DNA from: Methylotenera_A sp963701715 | GTDB taxonomy: Bacteria > Pseudomonadota > Gammaproteobacteria > Burkholderiales > Methylophilaceae | Direction of reading: 5' to 3' | NCBI GenBank assembly: GCA_963701715.1 | Contig: CAVPAX010000006.1 | Location: 62,001 to 126,000 of the forward strand | DNA length: 64,000 nt | Shown here: one piece after another, positions 46,381-54,881 of the stretch | Layout: each line of letters opens with the position of its first letter | Position numbering within the stretch: the first letter of the stretch is position 1 | The notes under the pieces: model-generated | Told to the model about the DNA's origin: nothing | What the model saw: the letters and a program-made list of their open reading frames with translations, nothing else | Database searches by the model: none | Made by a program: the position numbers and the translations under genes

Positions 46381-46397
46381 TATTTCATTTCAACAAC

Positions 46398-46631
46398 TTA
46401 TTTCTTTTTGGTTTTAGCGACCTTTGGTGTGTCCTTTAATACAAAAGTTACTTTTAAGTTCACGCGATACTCTGATACTTTACCATTGGCTACTTTCACG
46501 CTTTGTTCTTTCACCCATGCGCCGGTGATATCATGCAGCGAATCGGCAGCTTTCGCCACGCCTTGTGCCACTGCATCTTCAAAACTTTTCTTGCTGGAGG
46601 AAATAATTTCAATTACTTTTGCAACAGACAT
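46398..46631 (-). CDS. Dodecin family flavin-binding protein
   Basis: 77-aa small protein that in the family forms a hollow dodecamer storing riboflavin or FMN. Recognised by VAKVIEIISSSKKSFEDAVAQGVA and the strand WVKEQSVKV. The usual core of about 67 residues is followed by a Lys-rich tail (KVAKTKKK). A good ribosome site (AAAGGAG) precedes ATG 46631. Lies downstream of folE2 by 26 nt. Confidence 0.9.
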   Translation of the reverse strand: MSVAKVIEIISSSKKSFEDAVAQGVAKAADSLHDITGAWVKEQSVKVANGKVSEYRVNLKVTFVLKDTPKVAKTKKK

Positions 46632-46657
46632 TTTCAGGCTCCTTTTTGTTGTAAAGC

Positions 46658-47476
46658 TTAATTTATTCGTTTATCTCTTTCAATTAAGGCATAGGCGGAA
46701 TGATTATGTATTGATTCGAAATTTTCAGATTCCACAGTGTAGACATCAATGCGCTTTTCGGCATTGAGCTGTGCGGCTACATCACGTACCATGTCTTCTA
46801 CAAATTTCGGGTTATCGTAAGCACGCTCAGTCACAAATTTTTCATCCGGGCGTTTCAGCAATCCGTAAAGTTCACATGATGCTTGTTTTTCGACTAACGC
46901 AATAATGTCCTCGATCCAGATAAAATCGTTAATCAGCGCAGTCACTGTCACATGGCTGCGTTGGTTGTGAGCACCATAATCGGAGATTTTTTTACTGCAA
47001 GGGCATAGGCTAGTGACAGGGACCAGCACTTTTACAGTAATGTCAAATTTACCGTTTTTAATTTCTCCAATAAAAGTGACATCATAATCCAGCAGGCTTT
47101 TTACGCCAGAAACAGGCGCTGCTTTGTTAACAAAGTATGGAAAACGCATTTCCACATGGCCTGAATCAGCTTCAAGTCGAAGCACCATCTCACGTAAAAT
47201 GGTTTCAAATGATTCAATCGAAATGGCATGCTCATTCATGTTGAGGATCTCAACAAAACGTGACATATGTGTGCCTTTAAAGTTATGAGGCAAGTGTACA
47301 TACATATCAAATACCGCTACGGTACTTTGTGCGCCACCGCTTTTATCTTTTACGATAACCGGATGCCGAATCGACTTGATACCGACCTTGTTGATATCCA
47401 GATGCCGCACATCTGGCGTATTTTGGACATCTTCGATGCCTTGCAAAGTCGCAATTGATGGATTAACTGAATTCAT
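46658..47476 (-). CDS. folE2: GTP cyclohydrolase FolE2 (type IB)
   Basis: 272-aa metal-promiscuous enzyme for the first step of folate and queuosine-type pterin synthesis. Conserved blocks: VGIKSIRHPV at the N-terminus, LPHNFKGTHMSRF, the metal-site SLCPCSKKISDYGAHNQR, and HNHSAYA near the end. ATG 47476 is preferred; the frame is open 18 nt more to a TTG. In other bacteria folE2 is often induced by zinc limitation; I saw no clear operator. Confidence 0.94.
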   Translation of the reverse strand: MNSVNPSIATLQGIEDVQNTPDVRHLDINKVGIKSIRHPVIVKDKSGGAQSTVAVFDMYVHLPHNFKGTHMSRFVEILNMNEHAISIESFETILREMVLRLEADSGHVEMRFPYFVNKAAPVSGVKSLLDYDVTFIGEIKNGKFDITVKVLVPVTSLCPCSKKISDYGAHNQRSHVTVTALINDFIWIEDIIALVEKQASCELYGLLKRPDEKFVTERAYDNPKFVEDMVRDVAAQLNAEKRIDVYTVESENFESIHNHSAYALIERDKRIN

Positions 47477-47632
47477 AAGCGAACTGGACTCCAATTTGGC
47501 GCAAAGGGATCATGCCTCTATCATAAAATTAAAGTTTACTCGTTTGCGCTAACGTGTAAACAATTTTTTAGAGCTTAGGTTAAGACTATGTAGATTGGTC
47601 TAAATCTCGCTAAATCAATAGCTATTAATAAT

Positions 47633-49495
47633 CTAGATGATATTTAATTTAGCATTTACTGACTGAACAATCCCACTTACACACAGACCGCATTCGGCTA
47701 ACATAGTTTCATGCTCGCCATGTTCAATAAAAGTGTCTGGTAAACCAAGACAAAGTGTTGGTGTGGATAAATTGAGTGTTTGCATGGCCTCAAGCACAGC
47801 TGCACCTACACCACCCATTAGTGCATTTTCTTCGATGGTGACAATTAAATTGTGCGTCTGGGCAAGCTTCTCAATCAAACTAATATCAAGCGGCTTTACA
47901 AAGCGCATATTGGCTACCGTGGCATCCAGCACTGATGAGGCTTGCAGGGCAGGTGTTAACATGCTGCCGAACGCTAGGATAGCTACTTTTTTACCTTTTT
48001 TGATAGTAGTGTCGCGTCTGATTTCGCCTTTACCAATGGGTAAAGTTTCAAGTGTGGCGTTAATTGAAGCACCTGTTCCTGAGCCGCGAGGATAGCGCAC
48101 AGCAGCCACACCATTATATTGAAATCCGGTTGTGAGCATTTGGCGACATTCGTTTTCGTCACTAGGTGCCATGATTATAATATTTGGAATGCAGCGCAAA
48201 TAACTCAGGTCAAAACTCCCTGCATGCGTTGGGCCATCTGCACCAACCAAACCGGCACGGTCAATAGCAAATAGCACATCTAAATTTTGCAGAGCAATAT
48301 CATGGATGAGCTGATCATAAGCACGCTGCAAAAATGTGCTGTAAATCGCGACGACAGGTTTTAAGCCATCGCAAGCCATGCCGGCAGCAAAAGTCAGTGC
48401 GTGTTGTTCGGCGATGCCGACATCGAAATATCTTTGTGGGTATTTTTTGGAAAATGCATTGAGACCGGAACCATCACACATGGCGGGCGTAATGCCAATT
48501 AGCTTATCGTCTCTATCAGCCATATCTACAAGCCAGTCACCAAAAACCTCTGTATAAGTTTTGGCTACTGTAGTTGAATGTGCAATGCCGTTTGTAGGGT
48601 CAAACTTGCTTACACCATGATATTTGTTCGGATCATCTTCAGCAGGCTCAAACCCCTTGCCTTTTTGCGTCACTACATGCAGAAACTGCATACCTTTAAG
48701 CTCGCGGATATTTCTTAAAGTGTCAAGCAATACCGGCAAATCGTGCCCATCAATCGGGCCGATATAGTTAAAGCCAAATTCTTCAAATAACGTACCTGGT
48801 GTGACCATGCCTTTAGCATGTTCTTCGGCACGTCTGGCAAATTCTTTCATTGGAGGCACAATGTCGAGAACTTTTTTACCACTGCGCCGCACACTATCGT
48901 AAAAACGGCCAGAGAGTAATCTGGCAAGGTAATTGTTAAGCGCACCGACGTTGTTTGAGATGCTCATGTCATTATCGTTTAAAATCACCAGCAAGTTGGC
49001 ATCCATGTCGCCCGCATTATTCAATGCTTCAAATGCCATGCCGGCCGTCATTGCGCCATCGCCAATAATTGCTACACAGCGGCGCTCTAGCCCCGCTTGT
49101 TTTGCCGCAATCGCCATGCCTAATGCGGCAGAAATCGAAGTGCTGGAGTGACCTGTGCCAAATGTGTCGTACTCACTTTCGCTGCGACGCGGAAACCCTG
49201 CGATACCGTTAGGTTTGCGTAGGTCTGCCATCGCCGCACGCCGGCCAGTGAGTATTTTGTGTGGGTAAGTTTGATGTCCGACATCCCATACCAGTCTGTC
49301 GTCCGGTGTATTAAATACGTAATGCAGGGCGATGGTGAGTTCAACCACGCCTAGGTTAGAAGCCAGATGTCCGCCTGTCTTGGAAACGCTTTCGACCAAA
49401 AATGCGCGTAACTCTCGTGCCAATACGCCAAGCTGTTCTCGGTCTAGCTTGCGCAAATCTTCGGGCAAATGAATGGAATCTAATAGCGATAACAT
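47633..49495 (-). CDS. dxs: 1-deoxy-D-xylulose-5-phosphate synthase
   Basis: 620-aa thiamine-diphosphate transketolase-like enzyme that joins pyruvate and glyceraldehyde 3-phosphate at the head of the MEP isoprenoid pathway and of PLP synthesis. Diagnostic GGHLASNLGVVELT, the TPP motif GDGAMTAGMAFEALN, and the catalytic His in FGTGHSSTS. The C-terminal transketolase domain has AEQHALTFAAGMA. Full length. Starts 12 nt after the ispA stop. Confidence 0.97.
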   Translation of the reverse strand: MLSLLDSIHLPEDLRKLDREQLGVLARELRAFLVESVSKTGGHLASNLGVVELTIALHYVFNTPDDRLVWDVGHQTYPHKILTGRRAAMADLRKPNGIAGFPRRSESEYDTFGTGHSSTSISAALGMAIAAKQAGLERRCVAIIGDGAMTAGMAFEALNNAGDMDANLLVILNDNDMSISNNVGALNNYLARLLSGRFYDSVRRSGKKVLDIVPPMKEFARRAEEHAKGMVTPGTLFEEFGFNYIGPIDGHDLPVLLDTLRNIRELKGMQFLHVVTQKGKGFEPAEDDPNKYHGVSKFDPTNGIAHSTTVAKTYTEVFGDWLVDMADRDDKLIGITPAMCDGSGLNAFSKKYPQRYFDVGIAEQHALTFAAGMACDGLKPVVAIYSTFLQRAYDQLIHDIALQNLDVLFAIDRAGLVGADGPTHAGSFDLSYLRCIPNIIIMAPSDENECRQMLTTGFQYNGVAAVRYPRGSGTGASINATLETLPIGKGEIRRDTTIKKGKKVAILAFGSMLTPALQASSVLDATVANMRFVKPLDISLIEKLAQTHNLIVTIEENALMGGVGAAVLEAMQTLNLSTPTLCLGLPDTFIEHGEHETMLAECGLCVSGIVQSVNAKLNII

Positions 49496-49507
49496 AATAG
49501 AAGCAGC

Positions 49508-50434
49508 TTAGAAACTGCGTTGAGTAATAAAATTGGCCAGATGCCGCAATAAATCTGCCTCGCGGCCGTAAAACGAAAGCGCAGCCATGGCGTTGGCATG
49601 CAGCTCACTTGCCAGTTGTTTTGCAGCCGATAATCCTAAAATCGTAACATAAGTAGATTTGTTGTTGAGTTTGTCCTTGCCTGCAGTTTTGCCCAAAGTT
49701 TGTGTATCGGCTTCTGCATCTAAAATATCATCTACCACCTGAAATGCTAAACCAATAGATTTGGCAAAGTGGTCTATTGCTTTGATTTTTTCTTCATCCG
49801 GCTCATCGGCACTATATGCGCCTAACAAAGCAGCCGCACGGATTAACGCACCGGTTTTCTGGATGTGCATGTGCTCCAGCTCGGCGTGTGTGAGCGGGAT
49901 GCCAATACTTTCAATGTCAATGGCTTGGCCGCCTGCCATACCGCGCGAACCGCTGGCCAAAGCTAGAATATGCAGCATTTGCAGTTTTTGCGTGGCATGT
50001 TTAAGTAGCTTGTCTTGTGAAATAAGCTGGAACGCCAGGCTTTGCAAGGCGTCGCCCACCAATAACGCCATGGCGTCGCCATATTGTTTGTGTGTGGTAG
50101 GTTTGCCGCGGCGCAAGTCATCATCATCCATGCACGGAAGATCGTCGTGTACCAGCGAGAATGCGTGAATAATTTCTACTGCAGCCGCTGGGATATCGAT
50201 TTGTTCCAGCTTGGTACCGCAAAATTCACCTGCAGCATAAGCAAGCAGGGCGCGCACGCGTTTGCCGCCACCAAGCGTTGAATAGCGCATGGCTTCATGT
50301 AAGCGCATGGGCGAGACGCTGGTAGCTGGTAAATGCGTATCAAGCACGCTTTCCATGCGTGTCTGCATATCGCTTGCCCAAGCGTTAAAATCGGCTGTTT
50401 GTTCATTGATGGATGTGGACATTGGCTTATTCAT
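49508..50434 (-). CDS. ispA: Farnesyl/geranyl diphosphate synthase IspA
   Basis: 308-aa trans-prenyltransferase. First Asp-rich motif DDLPCMDDDDLRRG and second VVDDILD bind the Mg-diphosphate substrates; GGGKRVRALL near the N-terminus is typical. ATG 50434 (MNKPMSTS) overlaps the xseB stop, giving the conserved xseB-ispA-dxs order; ATG 50422 is a close alternative. Supplies prenyl precursors for ubiquinone and undecaprenyl phosphate. Confidence 0.95.
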   Translation of the reverse strand: MNKPMSTSINEQTADFNAWASDMQTRMESVLDTHLPATSVSPMRLHEAMRYSTLGGGKRVRALLAYAAGEFCGTKLEQIDIPAAAVEIIHAFSLVHDDLPCMDDDDLRRGKPTTHKQYGDAMALLVGDALQSLAFQLISQDKLLKHATQKLQMLHILALASGSRGMAGGQAIDIESIGIPLTHAELEHMHIQKTGALIRAAALLGAYSADEPDEEKIKAIDHFAKSIGLAFQVVDDILDAEADTQTLGKTAGKDKLNNKSTYVTILGLSAAKQLASELHANAMAALSFYGREADLLRHLANFITQRSF

Positions 50435-50675
50435 TGCTCGGGTTAAATGCCGCAAGCTTGTTTGCCTCTGTCAAAATGCGTACTTCTTGCTCTGCGTCAG
50501 CTAAGGATTTCTGACAGATTTGCAGTAGCTCCGCACCACGCTTATAAGCGTTTATAGAATGCTCGAGTGGCAAATTACCAGATTCCATTTGGTTTACAAT
50601 CATTTCCAGCTCTGCGATAGTAGTTTCAAAGTTGGGCGTTGCACCGGCTTGGCTTGATTGGGATTTGGTTGTCAT
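50427..50675 (-). CDS. xseB: Exodeoxyribonuclease VII small subunit
   Basis: 82-aa helical protein that binds the XseA nuclease. Signature FETTIAELEMIVNQMESGNLPLE is present, with the usual LEHSINAYKRGAELL that follows. First gene of the xseB-ispA-dxs set. xseA is not in the window. Confidence 0.95.
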   Translation of the reverse strand: MTTKSQSSQAGATPNFETTIAELEMIVNQMESGNLPLEHSINAYKRGAELLQICQKSLADAEQEVRILTEANKLAAFNPSNE

Positions 50676-50763
50676 TTTATCGTTCTGGCTCGTTTAAGAG
50701 ATTTTATCAAAACAAATGAAAGTTGCGTGCTTTTTCACATGACATTTCAATGGATGTATTGAA

Positions 50764-51417
50764 CTATCGCAATGTAGCGCGTAAAAACTCGCGAATATCT
50801 TCTATTTCATCCTGGTTGACCGAATGTGCCATTGGGTATTCGTGCCAATTGACTGTGTAATGCTGTGTCTGCAATATTTCAAAGGAGATGCGGCAGGTAT
50901 CCAGACTAATCACGGTATCAAAAGTGCCGTGTGCCATGAAAATCGGAATATGTAAGTTTTCTTTAGATTTCTCTTTGGTTAAACTTGCTTTTAGCGGCAG
51001 ATAGGCCGATAACACCATAACACCTGCCAGTGCTTGATTATAGCGAAGTGCCGTGTGCAGGGCTATTGCGCCGCCTTGTGAAAATCCGGCAAGCACAATC
51101 CGATTAGCAGGAATGCCACGGTTTATCTCATGCTGAATCAGCGATTCAATATAGGTTTGCGATTCACGAATACCTGCTGCATCCTGTGCTGCGTCTGGTG
51201 CAAAGCCAAACACGTCATACCAGGCGCGCATTTCATAGCCGTTATTAGCAGTTACTTTTTTGTAAGCTGCATGTGGTAAAACAAAGCGAATATCAGGCAG
51301 ATTGAGCATTTTTACAATGGGTACAAAATCGGTGCCATCAGCACCTAGTCCATGTAGCCAAATCACGCTGGCCGTCGGTGTGCTGCCTTTACTTATTTCA
51401 ATGGGGGTGTCATACAT
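50764..51417 (-). CDS. Carboxylesterase/phospholipase, alpha/beta hydrolase
   Basis: 217-aa serine esterase of the acyl-protein-thioesterase-like family. Nucleophile elbow GFSQGG, catalytic Asp in GTFDTVIS and His in MAHSVNQ. N-terminal VIWLHGLGADGTDF supplies the oxyanion region. ATG 51417 gives the family's usual length; 25 more codons are open upstream but do not match it. No signal peptide, so cytoplasmic. Natural substrate unknown. Confidence 0.9.
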   Translation of the reverse strand: MYDTPIEISKGSTPTASVIWLHGLGADGTDFVPIVKMLNLPDIRFVLPHAAYKKVTANNGYEMRAWYDVFGFAPDAAQDAAGIRESQTYIESLIQHEINRGIPANRIVLAGFSQGGAIALHTALRYNQALAGVMVLSAYLPLKASLTKEKSKENLHIPIFMAHGTFDTVISLDTCRISFEILQTQHYTVNWHEYPMAHSVNQDEIEDIREFLRATLR

Positions 51418-52084
51418 AGAGATTTCTTTTGGTTTGATATATGGCTGAATCATATAACAAAACGCGCGATGCGTTGTGCAAATTAAATGCAATTATTCAT
51501 GGGTTGAAGTGCACATTAAAATTATCTTGTGTATATTGAATAGCAATCAGGCACTTAGATTTAACAAATGATATGTGGTTTTGATTGTTGGCAGATTTAT
51601 TGCTGTATGTAATTGTATGCAATTCAAATCTGCTAATGCTGACATTGCTAGATTTGACGTTGTCTGTGATGGTGTTGGTATTATTTTGTTGTTTGAGGAT
51701 ATGCTAATTTTATGCTGTTAATAGTTTTACTATAGCTAATGGCAGGTTTAATTCACTTGTCAAATATGTGGCTAGACTGCTTGTCGAATGAGTGGAAAGC
51801 CCCAATTGGCGGGAACTTTAGGCACTATGCATCACTAGAGCAGGTAAAGGAGATGTCATATTTATGAGATGTTTAAGCAAATGGTTGAAAGCTGTGAATT
51901 GACGGCTTTGTCACTGAATGTTCCGGGTTTTATAAATATTTCGGATAAGTTAGACTCTAAACAGGCGTCACAAAAGATGAATGAATATTTGACACTTATG
52001 ACGCAAATCATACACAGCAACCGCAGCCCAGAACAACTGGAATGACATATTTAATGATGAAACAACGTGAACGAGACTTAATTA
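51418..52084. other. 667-nt gap upstream of the phosphodiesterase-like gene
   Basis: AT-rich, mostly without signals. A possible small frame lies at 51869-52045. Nothing else supportable was seen; no tRNA, hairpin terminator or insertion-sequence end was found. This would be the regulatory region for the esterase (-) and the phosphodiesterase (+). Confidence 0.5.
51869..52045 (+). CDS. Possible 58-aa small protein or gene remnant
   Basis: Frame reading MFKQMVESCELTALSLNVPG and onward, ending SNRSPEQLE. Amino-acid composition is protein-like and a GGAG lies upstream, but 16 nt before this ATG, which is rather far. It ends 39 nt before the phosphodiesterase start. It could be a small regulator, the tail of a decayed gene, or chance. 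No family recognised. Confidence 0.3.
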   Translation: MFKQMVESCELTALSLNVPGFINISDKLDSKQASQKMNEYLTLMTQIIHSNRSPEQLE

Positions 52085-52849
52085 ATGCAGATTAAAATAT
52101 TAGGCTGTAGCGGCGGTATTGGCGGCGATATGCGCACCACCGCATTGCTGGTAGATGACGACGTGTTGATAGACGCAGGTACAGGCGTGGGTGATTTATC
52201 GCTTGAGGCTTTGTTAAAGATCGATCATATATTTGTCACGCACTCGCATCTGGATCATATTGCAGCTATCCCTTTGCTGCTTGATACTGTGATGGGGTTA
52301 CGTATAAAGCCATTGACTGTGCATGCTTCTGCAGAGGTGATTAATATTTTAAAACAACATATATTTAATTGGCTGATTTGGCCAGACTTTAACCAAATTC
52401 CTGATTCCGCCAGTCCGTTTTTAATCTATAAAGAAATTTCAATTGGTCAAGCTGTGTGCATTAATCATAAAACCATTACAGCAGTGCCTGCAAATCATGT
52501 TGTGCCGGCAGTCGGTTACCAGGTTGATGGCGGTGCGCATAGCCTCGTTTTTACAGGAGATACTGCTTGCAGCAAGGATTTCTGGGAAACGGTGAATAAC
52601 ATAAAGAATCTGAAATACCTCATCATTGAAACTGCTTTTAGCAATGCAGAGGCTGGATTAGCGGTACTTTCTAAACATTTATGCCCAAATATGCTAGCGG
52701 ATGAGCTGTCGCATTTACAAAGTAATCCAGAGATTTTTATTACACACTTAAAACCGGGCGAGGATGCGACGATCATGCAGGAAATCGCGACTCATTCAAA
52801 CACCAGACACTGTCAGGCGTTACGTCATCAACAACTATTTGAATTGTAA
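52085..52849 (+). CDS. Metallo-beta-lactamase-fold hydrolase, class II cyclic-nucleotide phosphodiesterase-like
   Basis: 254-aa MBL-fold protein. Metal motif FVTHSHLDHIAAIPLL matches the HxHLDH signature of class II cAMP phosphodiesterases; further ligands occur in PANHVVPAVGY, FTGDTA and FITHLKPGED. The next gene, 19 nt away, encodes a double cyclic-nucleotide-binding protein, which supports a cAMP/cGMP role. Activity is inferred from motif and neighbour; other MBL hydrolase functions remain possible. Confidence 0.78.
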   Translation: MQIKILGCSGGIGGDMRTTALLVDDDVLIDAGTGVGDLSLEALLKIDHIFVTHSHLDHIAAIPLLLDTVMGLRIKPLTVHASAEVINILKQHIFNWLIWPDFNQIPDSASPFLIYKEISIGQAVCINHKTITAVPANHVVPAVGYQVDGGAHSLVFTGDTACSKDFWETVNNIKNLKYLIIETAFSNAEAGLAVLSKHLCPNMLADELSHLQSNPEIFITHLKPGEDATIMQEIATHSNTRHCQALRHQQLFEL

Positions 52850-52868
52850 TATATGACCGAGAATAATT

Positions 52869-53942
52869 ATGACAGAGAATAACAAACCTATATTAATTTC
52901 CAAATCCACTTTAGCTCGATTTGAACCTATTGCCAGGCTTTCTCCAAATCGTCTGGCAGAGCTTGCGGCGGTGTGTTTTGTGGAGCTGGTCAGCAAAGAT
53001 TTAGACCCAACCCGCATCAGCTCAAATAGCACGCAAGCACTTTATCTGGTAAGTGGTGATTTGGGGATTCGTTATTTAAATGGCAATAAATTAATTCTGC
53101 GTGCTGGCACCGATGCGGCCAAACACCCCGTGGATACAGGACGTTTGCACATTAAAGACACGATTGCGCTCACGCCGATCGAAGTGGTACGTATTGATTT
53201 GGATCTGCTGGATATCATGATGACATGGGATCAACTGTCCGGTTATCCGCCAGCGCAAACCAAACAAGCCAAAGTGGCGAAAACTGATTTCCAAATAGAT
53301 GCCGCCAGCTTTAACGCATTTAAATTGCAAAATGGGGTGTTCAGCAGGCTGCCAGCCGCCAATATCGAGGCCATGTTTGCACGTATGGAATCTATGGAGG
53401 TTAAGGCTGGCCAAGTGATTATTACGCAAGGACAAGAGGGTGATTACTATTACCTGATTCAACAAGGTACCGCTGTCGTGAGCCGGGTAAAAGACCCAAG
53501 CAAGCCGCCAATCGTATTGGCAGAAATCTTCAGCGGTGCAGGTTTTGGTGAAGAGGCGTTGGCGTCTGATACTAAACGTAACGCTACGGTGACTATGAAA
53601 ACTGACGGTCAATTGCTGCGCCTGAAGAAACAGGATTTTGTTGAATTACTCAAAGCACCTATTGTGAACACAGTGGGCATAATAGAGGCTAAAGCCAAGG
53701 TGGATAATGGTGCAGAGTGGCTGGATGTACGTTTTGCTTCGGAATACAGCTACCATCACATTGAAGGCGCAATTAACGCACCGCTGCACGAATTGCGCAG
53801 CTTTATCAGCCAGCTAGATAATACAAAAGAATACATTGTGTATTGCCAGACAGGCCGCCGCAGTTCAGCTGCTGCATTTATCTTGGCGCAGTACGGTTTT
53901 AAAGCCGTAGTGCTGGAAGGCGGAACCCGTAGCTCTAGCTAA
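52869..53942 (+). CDS. Double cNMP-binding domain protein fused to rhodanese
   Basis: 357 aa. The first cyclic-nucleotide-binding-like domain (about 12-125) is degenerate. The second (about 155-260) keeps the beta-roll and the phosphate-binding cassette region (FSGAGFGEEALASDTKRNATV), where FGEEAL resembles the FGE(L/I)AL core. The C-terminal rhodanese domain (about 272-352) has the loop CQTGRRSSAA with catalytic Cys, and ends VLEGGTRS. It may link cyclic nucleotide level to sulfur transfer or thiol chemistry. No DNA-binding helix-turn-helix is present, so it is not a CRP-type factor. Confidence 0.85.
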   Translation: MTENNKPILISKSTLARFEPIARLSPNRLAELAAVCFVELVSKDLDPTRISSNSTQALYLVSGDLGIRYLNGNKLILRAGTDAAKHPVDTGRLHIKDTIALTPIEVVRIDLDLLDIMMTWDQLSGYPPAQTKQAKVAKTDFQIDAASFNAFKLQNGVFSRLPAANIEAMFARMESMEVKAGQVIITQGQEGDYYYLIQQGTAVVSRVKDPSKPPIVLAEIFSGAGFGEEALASDTKRNATVTMKTDGQLLRLKKQDFVELLKAPIVNTVGIIEAKAKVDNGAEWLDVRFASEYSYHHIEGAINAPLHELRSFISQLDNTKEYIVYCQTGRRSSAAAFILAQYGFKAVVLEGGTRSSS

Positions 53943-54045
53943 AATCAAGCTAAAACAGCTGCTCTGCAGGCCTCATGGGTATTGTCTTTATTTAGAGTAC
54001 ATCTATTTTTACTATTTTTTCTTCCAATACTTTTATCAAGATGTA

Positions 54046-54073
54046 AAAAAGCCCTTCGACTGAAGGGCTTTTT
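54046..54073. terminator. Bidirectional terminator between the cNMP-rhodanese gene and pilA
   Basis: Stem AAAAGCCCTTC, short loop, stem GAAGGGCTTTT with flanking A and T runs. Confidence 0.9.
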
Positions 54074-54116
54074 GCTAGCTCGATTTAGTTACACTACATC
54101 GAGACTAAGTTCGCTA

Positions 54117-54486
54117 TTAAGAACAGATTTTTGATACGTCAGTTGTACCAACACCGGTAGCAACACAAGCCCATAAAACGTCAGCTTCGCCGCCTGCTTG
54201 AGATGGTGTAAGTGTCACAGTTACAATACCGGTTTGAATCAGCAACTGATAATATGCCTGCACCAGTACAATTTTGTGCGCCGCCACAACCTAATACACC
54301 TGTTTCACTAAACTCTAGGCCAACCTTGATTTTTTGTGGTGCAAGGTCTGCCAGTGCTTGCGCAGTTTTTGCGCGGATGGTGTAATCTTTGTATGCTGGA
54401 ATTGCGATTGCAGCCAAAATACCGATAATGGCAACCACGATCATTAACTCGATTAAGGTAAAACCTTTTTGCATTTGTTTTTTCAT
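54117..54486 (-). pseudogene. pilA: Type IV major pilin PilA with a frame break near 54234
   Basis: The N-terminus is a perfect type IVa pilin: leader MKKQMQKG, then FTLIELMIVVAIIGILAA, and YKDYTIRAKTAQALADLAP. After VADS the open frame runs into an unrelated 15-residue tail and stops near 54181. Shifting one frame (equivalent to one missing A in CAAACC) restores a normal pilin end: TGIVTVTLTPSQAGGEADVL, then WACVATGVG and a terminal KICS, stop at 54117-54119. That end supplies the Cys pair of the D-region. ATG 54486 is chosen because AAAGGAA lies 6 nt upstream. Downstream of a sigma-54 promoter. Either sequence error, real mutation, or variation in a surface antigen. Confidence 0.85.
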
Positions 54487-54574
54487 AGTCATTTCCTTTG
54501 TAAAAAAATTAAGTTTCATAATTTAACTCGTATTAACATCATTAGTTGTTAATACAGGTGCTTGAATAAGTATT

Positions 54575-54591
54575 AGCAATGGGCGTGCCAA
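54575..54591 (-). promoter_or_regulatory. Sigma-54 promoter of pilA
   Basis: Minus-strand TTGGCAC-GCCCA-TTGCT matches the -24/-12 consensus (TGGCAC-N5-TTGCW) at every position. It lies about 90 nt upstream of the pilA ATG, leaving a leader of roughly 75 nt. pilA genes are classically under RpoN with PilR; pilSR are not in the window. Confidence 0.88.
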
Positions 54592-54680
54592 CTTGCCGAA
54601 TATATTGTTAACTATTTGTTTTTAAATAAAAATTATTTTAATCGGTAAAAGTAACTACATAAATGAGGTTCTAAGACATG

Positions 54681-54708
54681 AAAAAAGCGGGTTTTACCCC
54701 GCTTTTTT
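54681..54708. terminator. Intrinsic terminator upstream of pilA
   Basis: Stem AAAAAAGCGGG, loop TTTTA, stem CCCGCTTTTTT. Lies about 90 nt upstream of the sigma-54 site and about 170 nt past the end of the SRPBCC gene, so it insulates pilA from that transcript. Confidence 0.85.
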
Positions 54709-54881
54709 AACCATTTGATTGACAAAAAGTGTCATAGCATACAAAACTCGTCACTTTATTTGCTGTGACTTTGCGCTATTATTATTTGCGATACTTTTGC
54801 TAATTAAACTTCTTTACCAAAACTTCCACCATGGTTTTTTACCAGATGCTGGATTAGCAGTTGCGCCAGTTGCCTGGCTGG

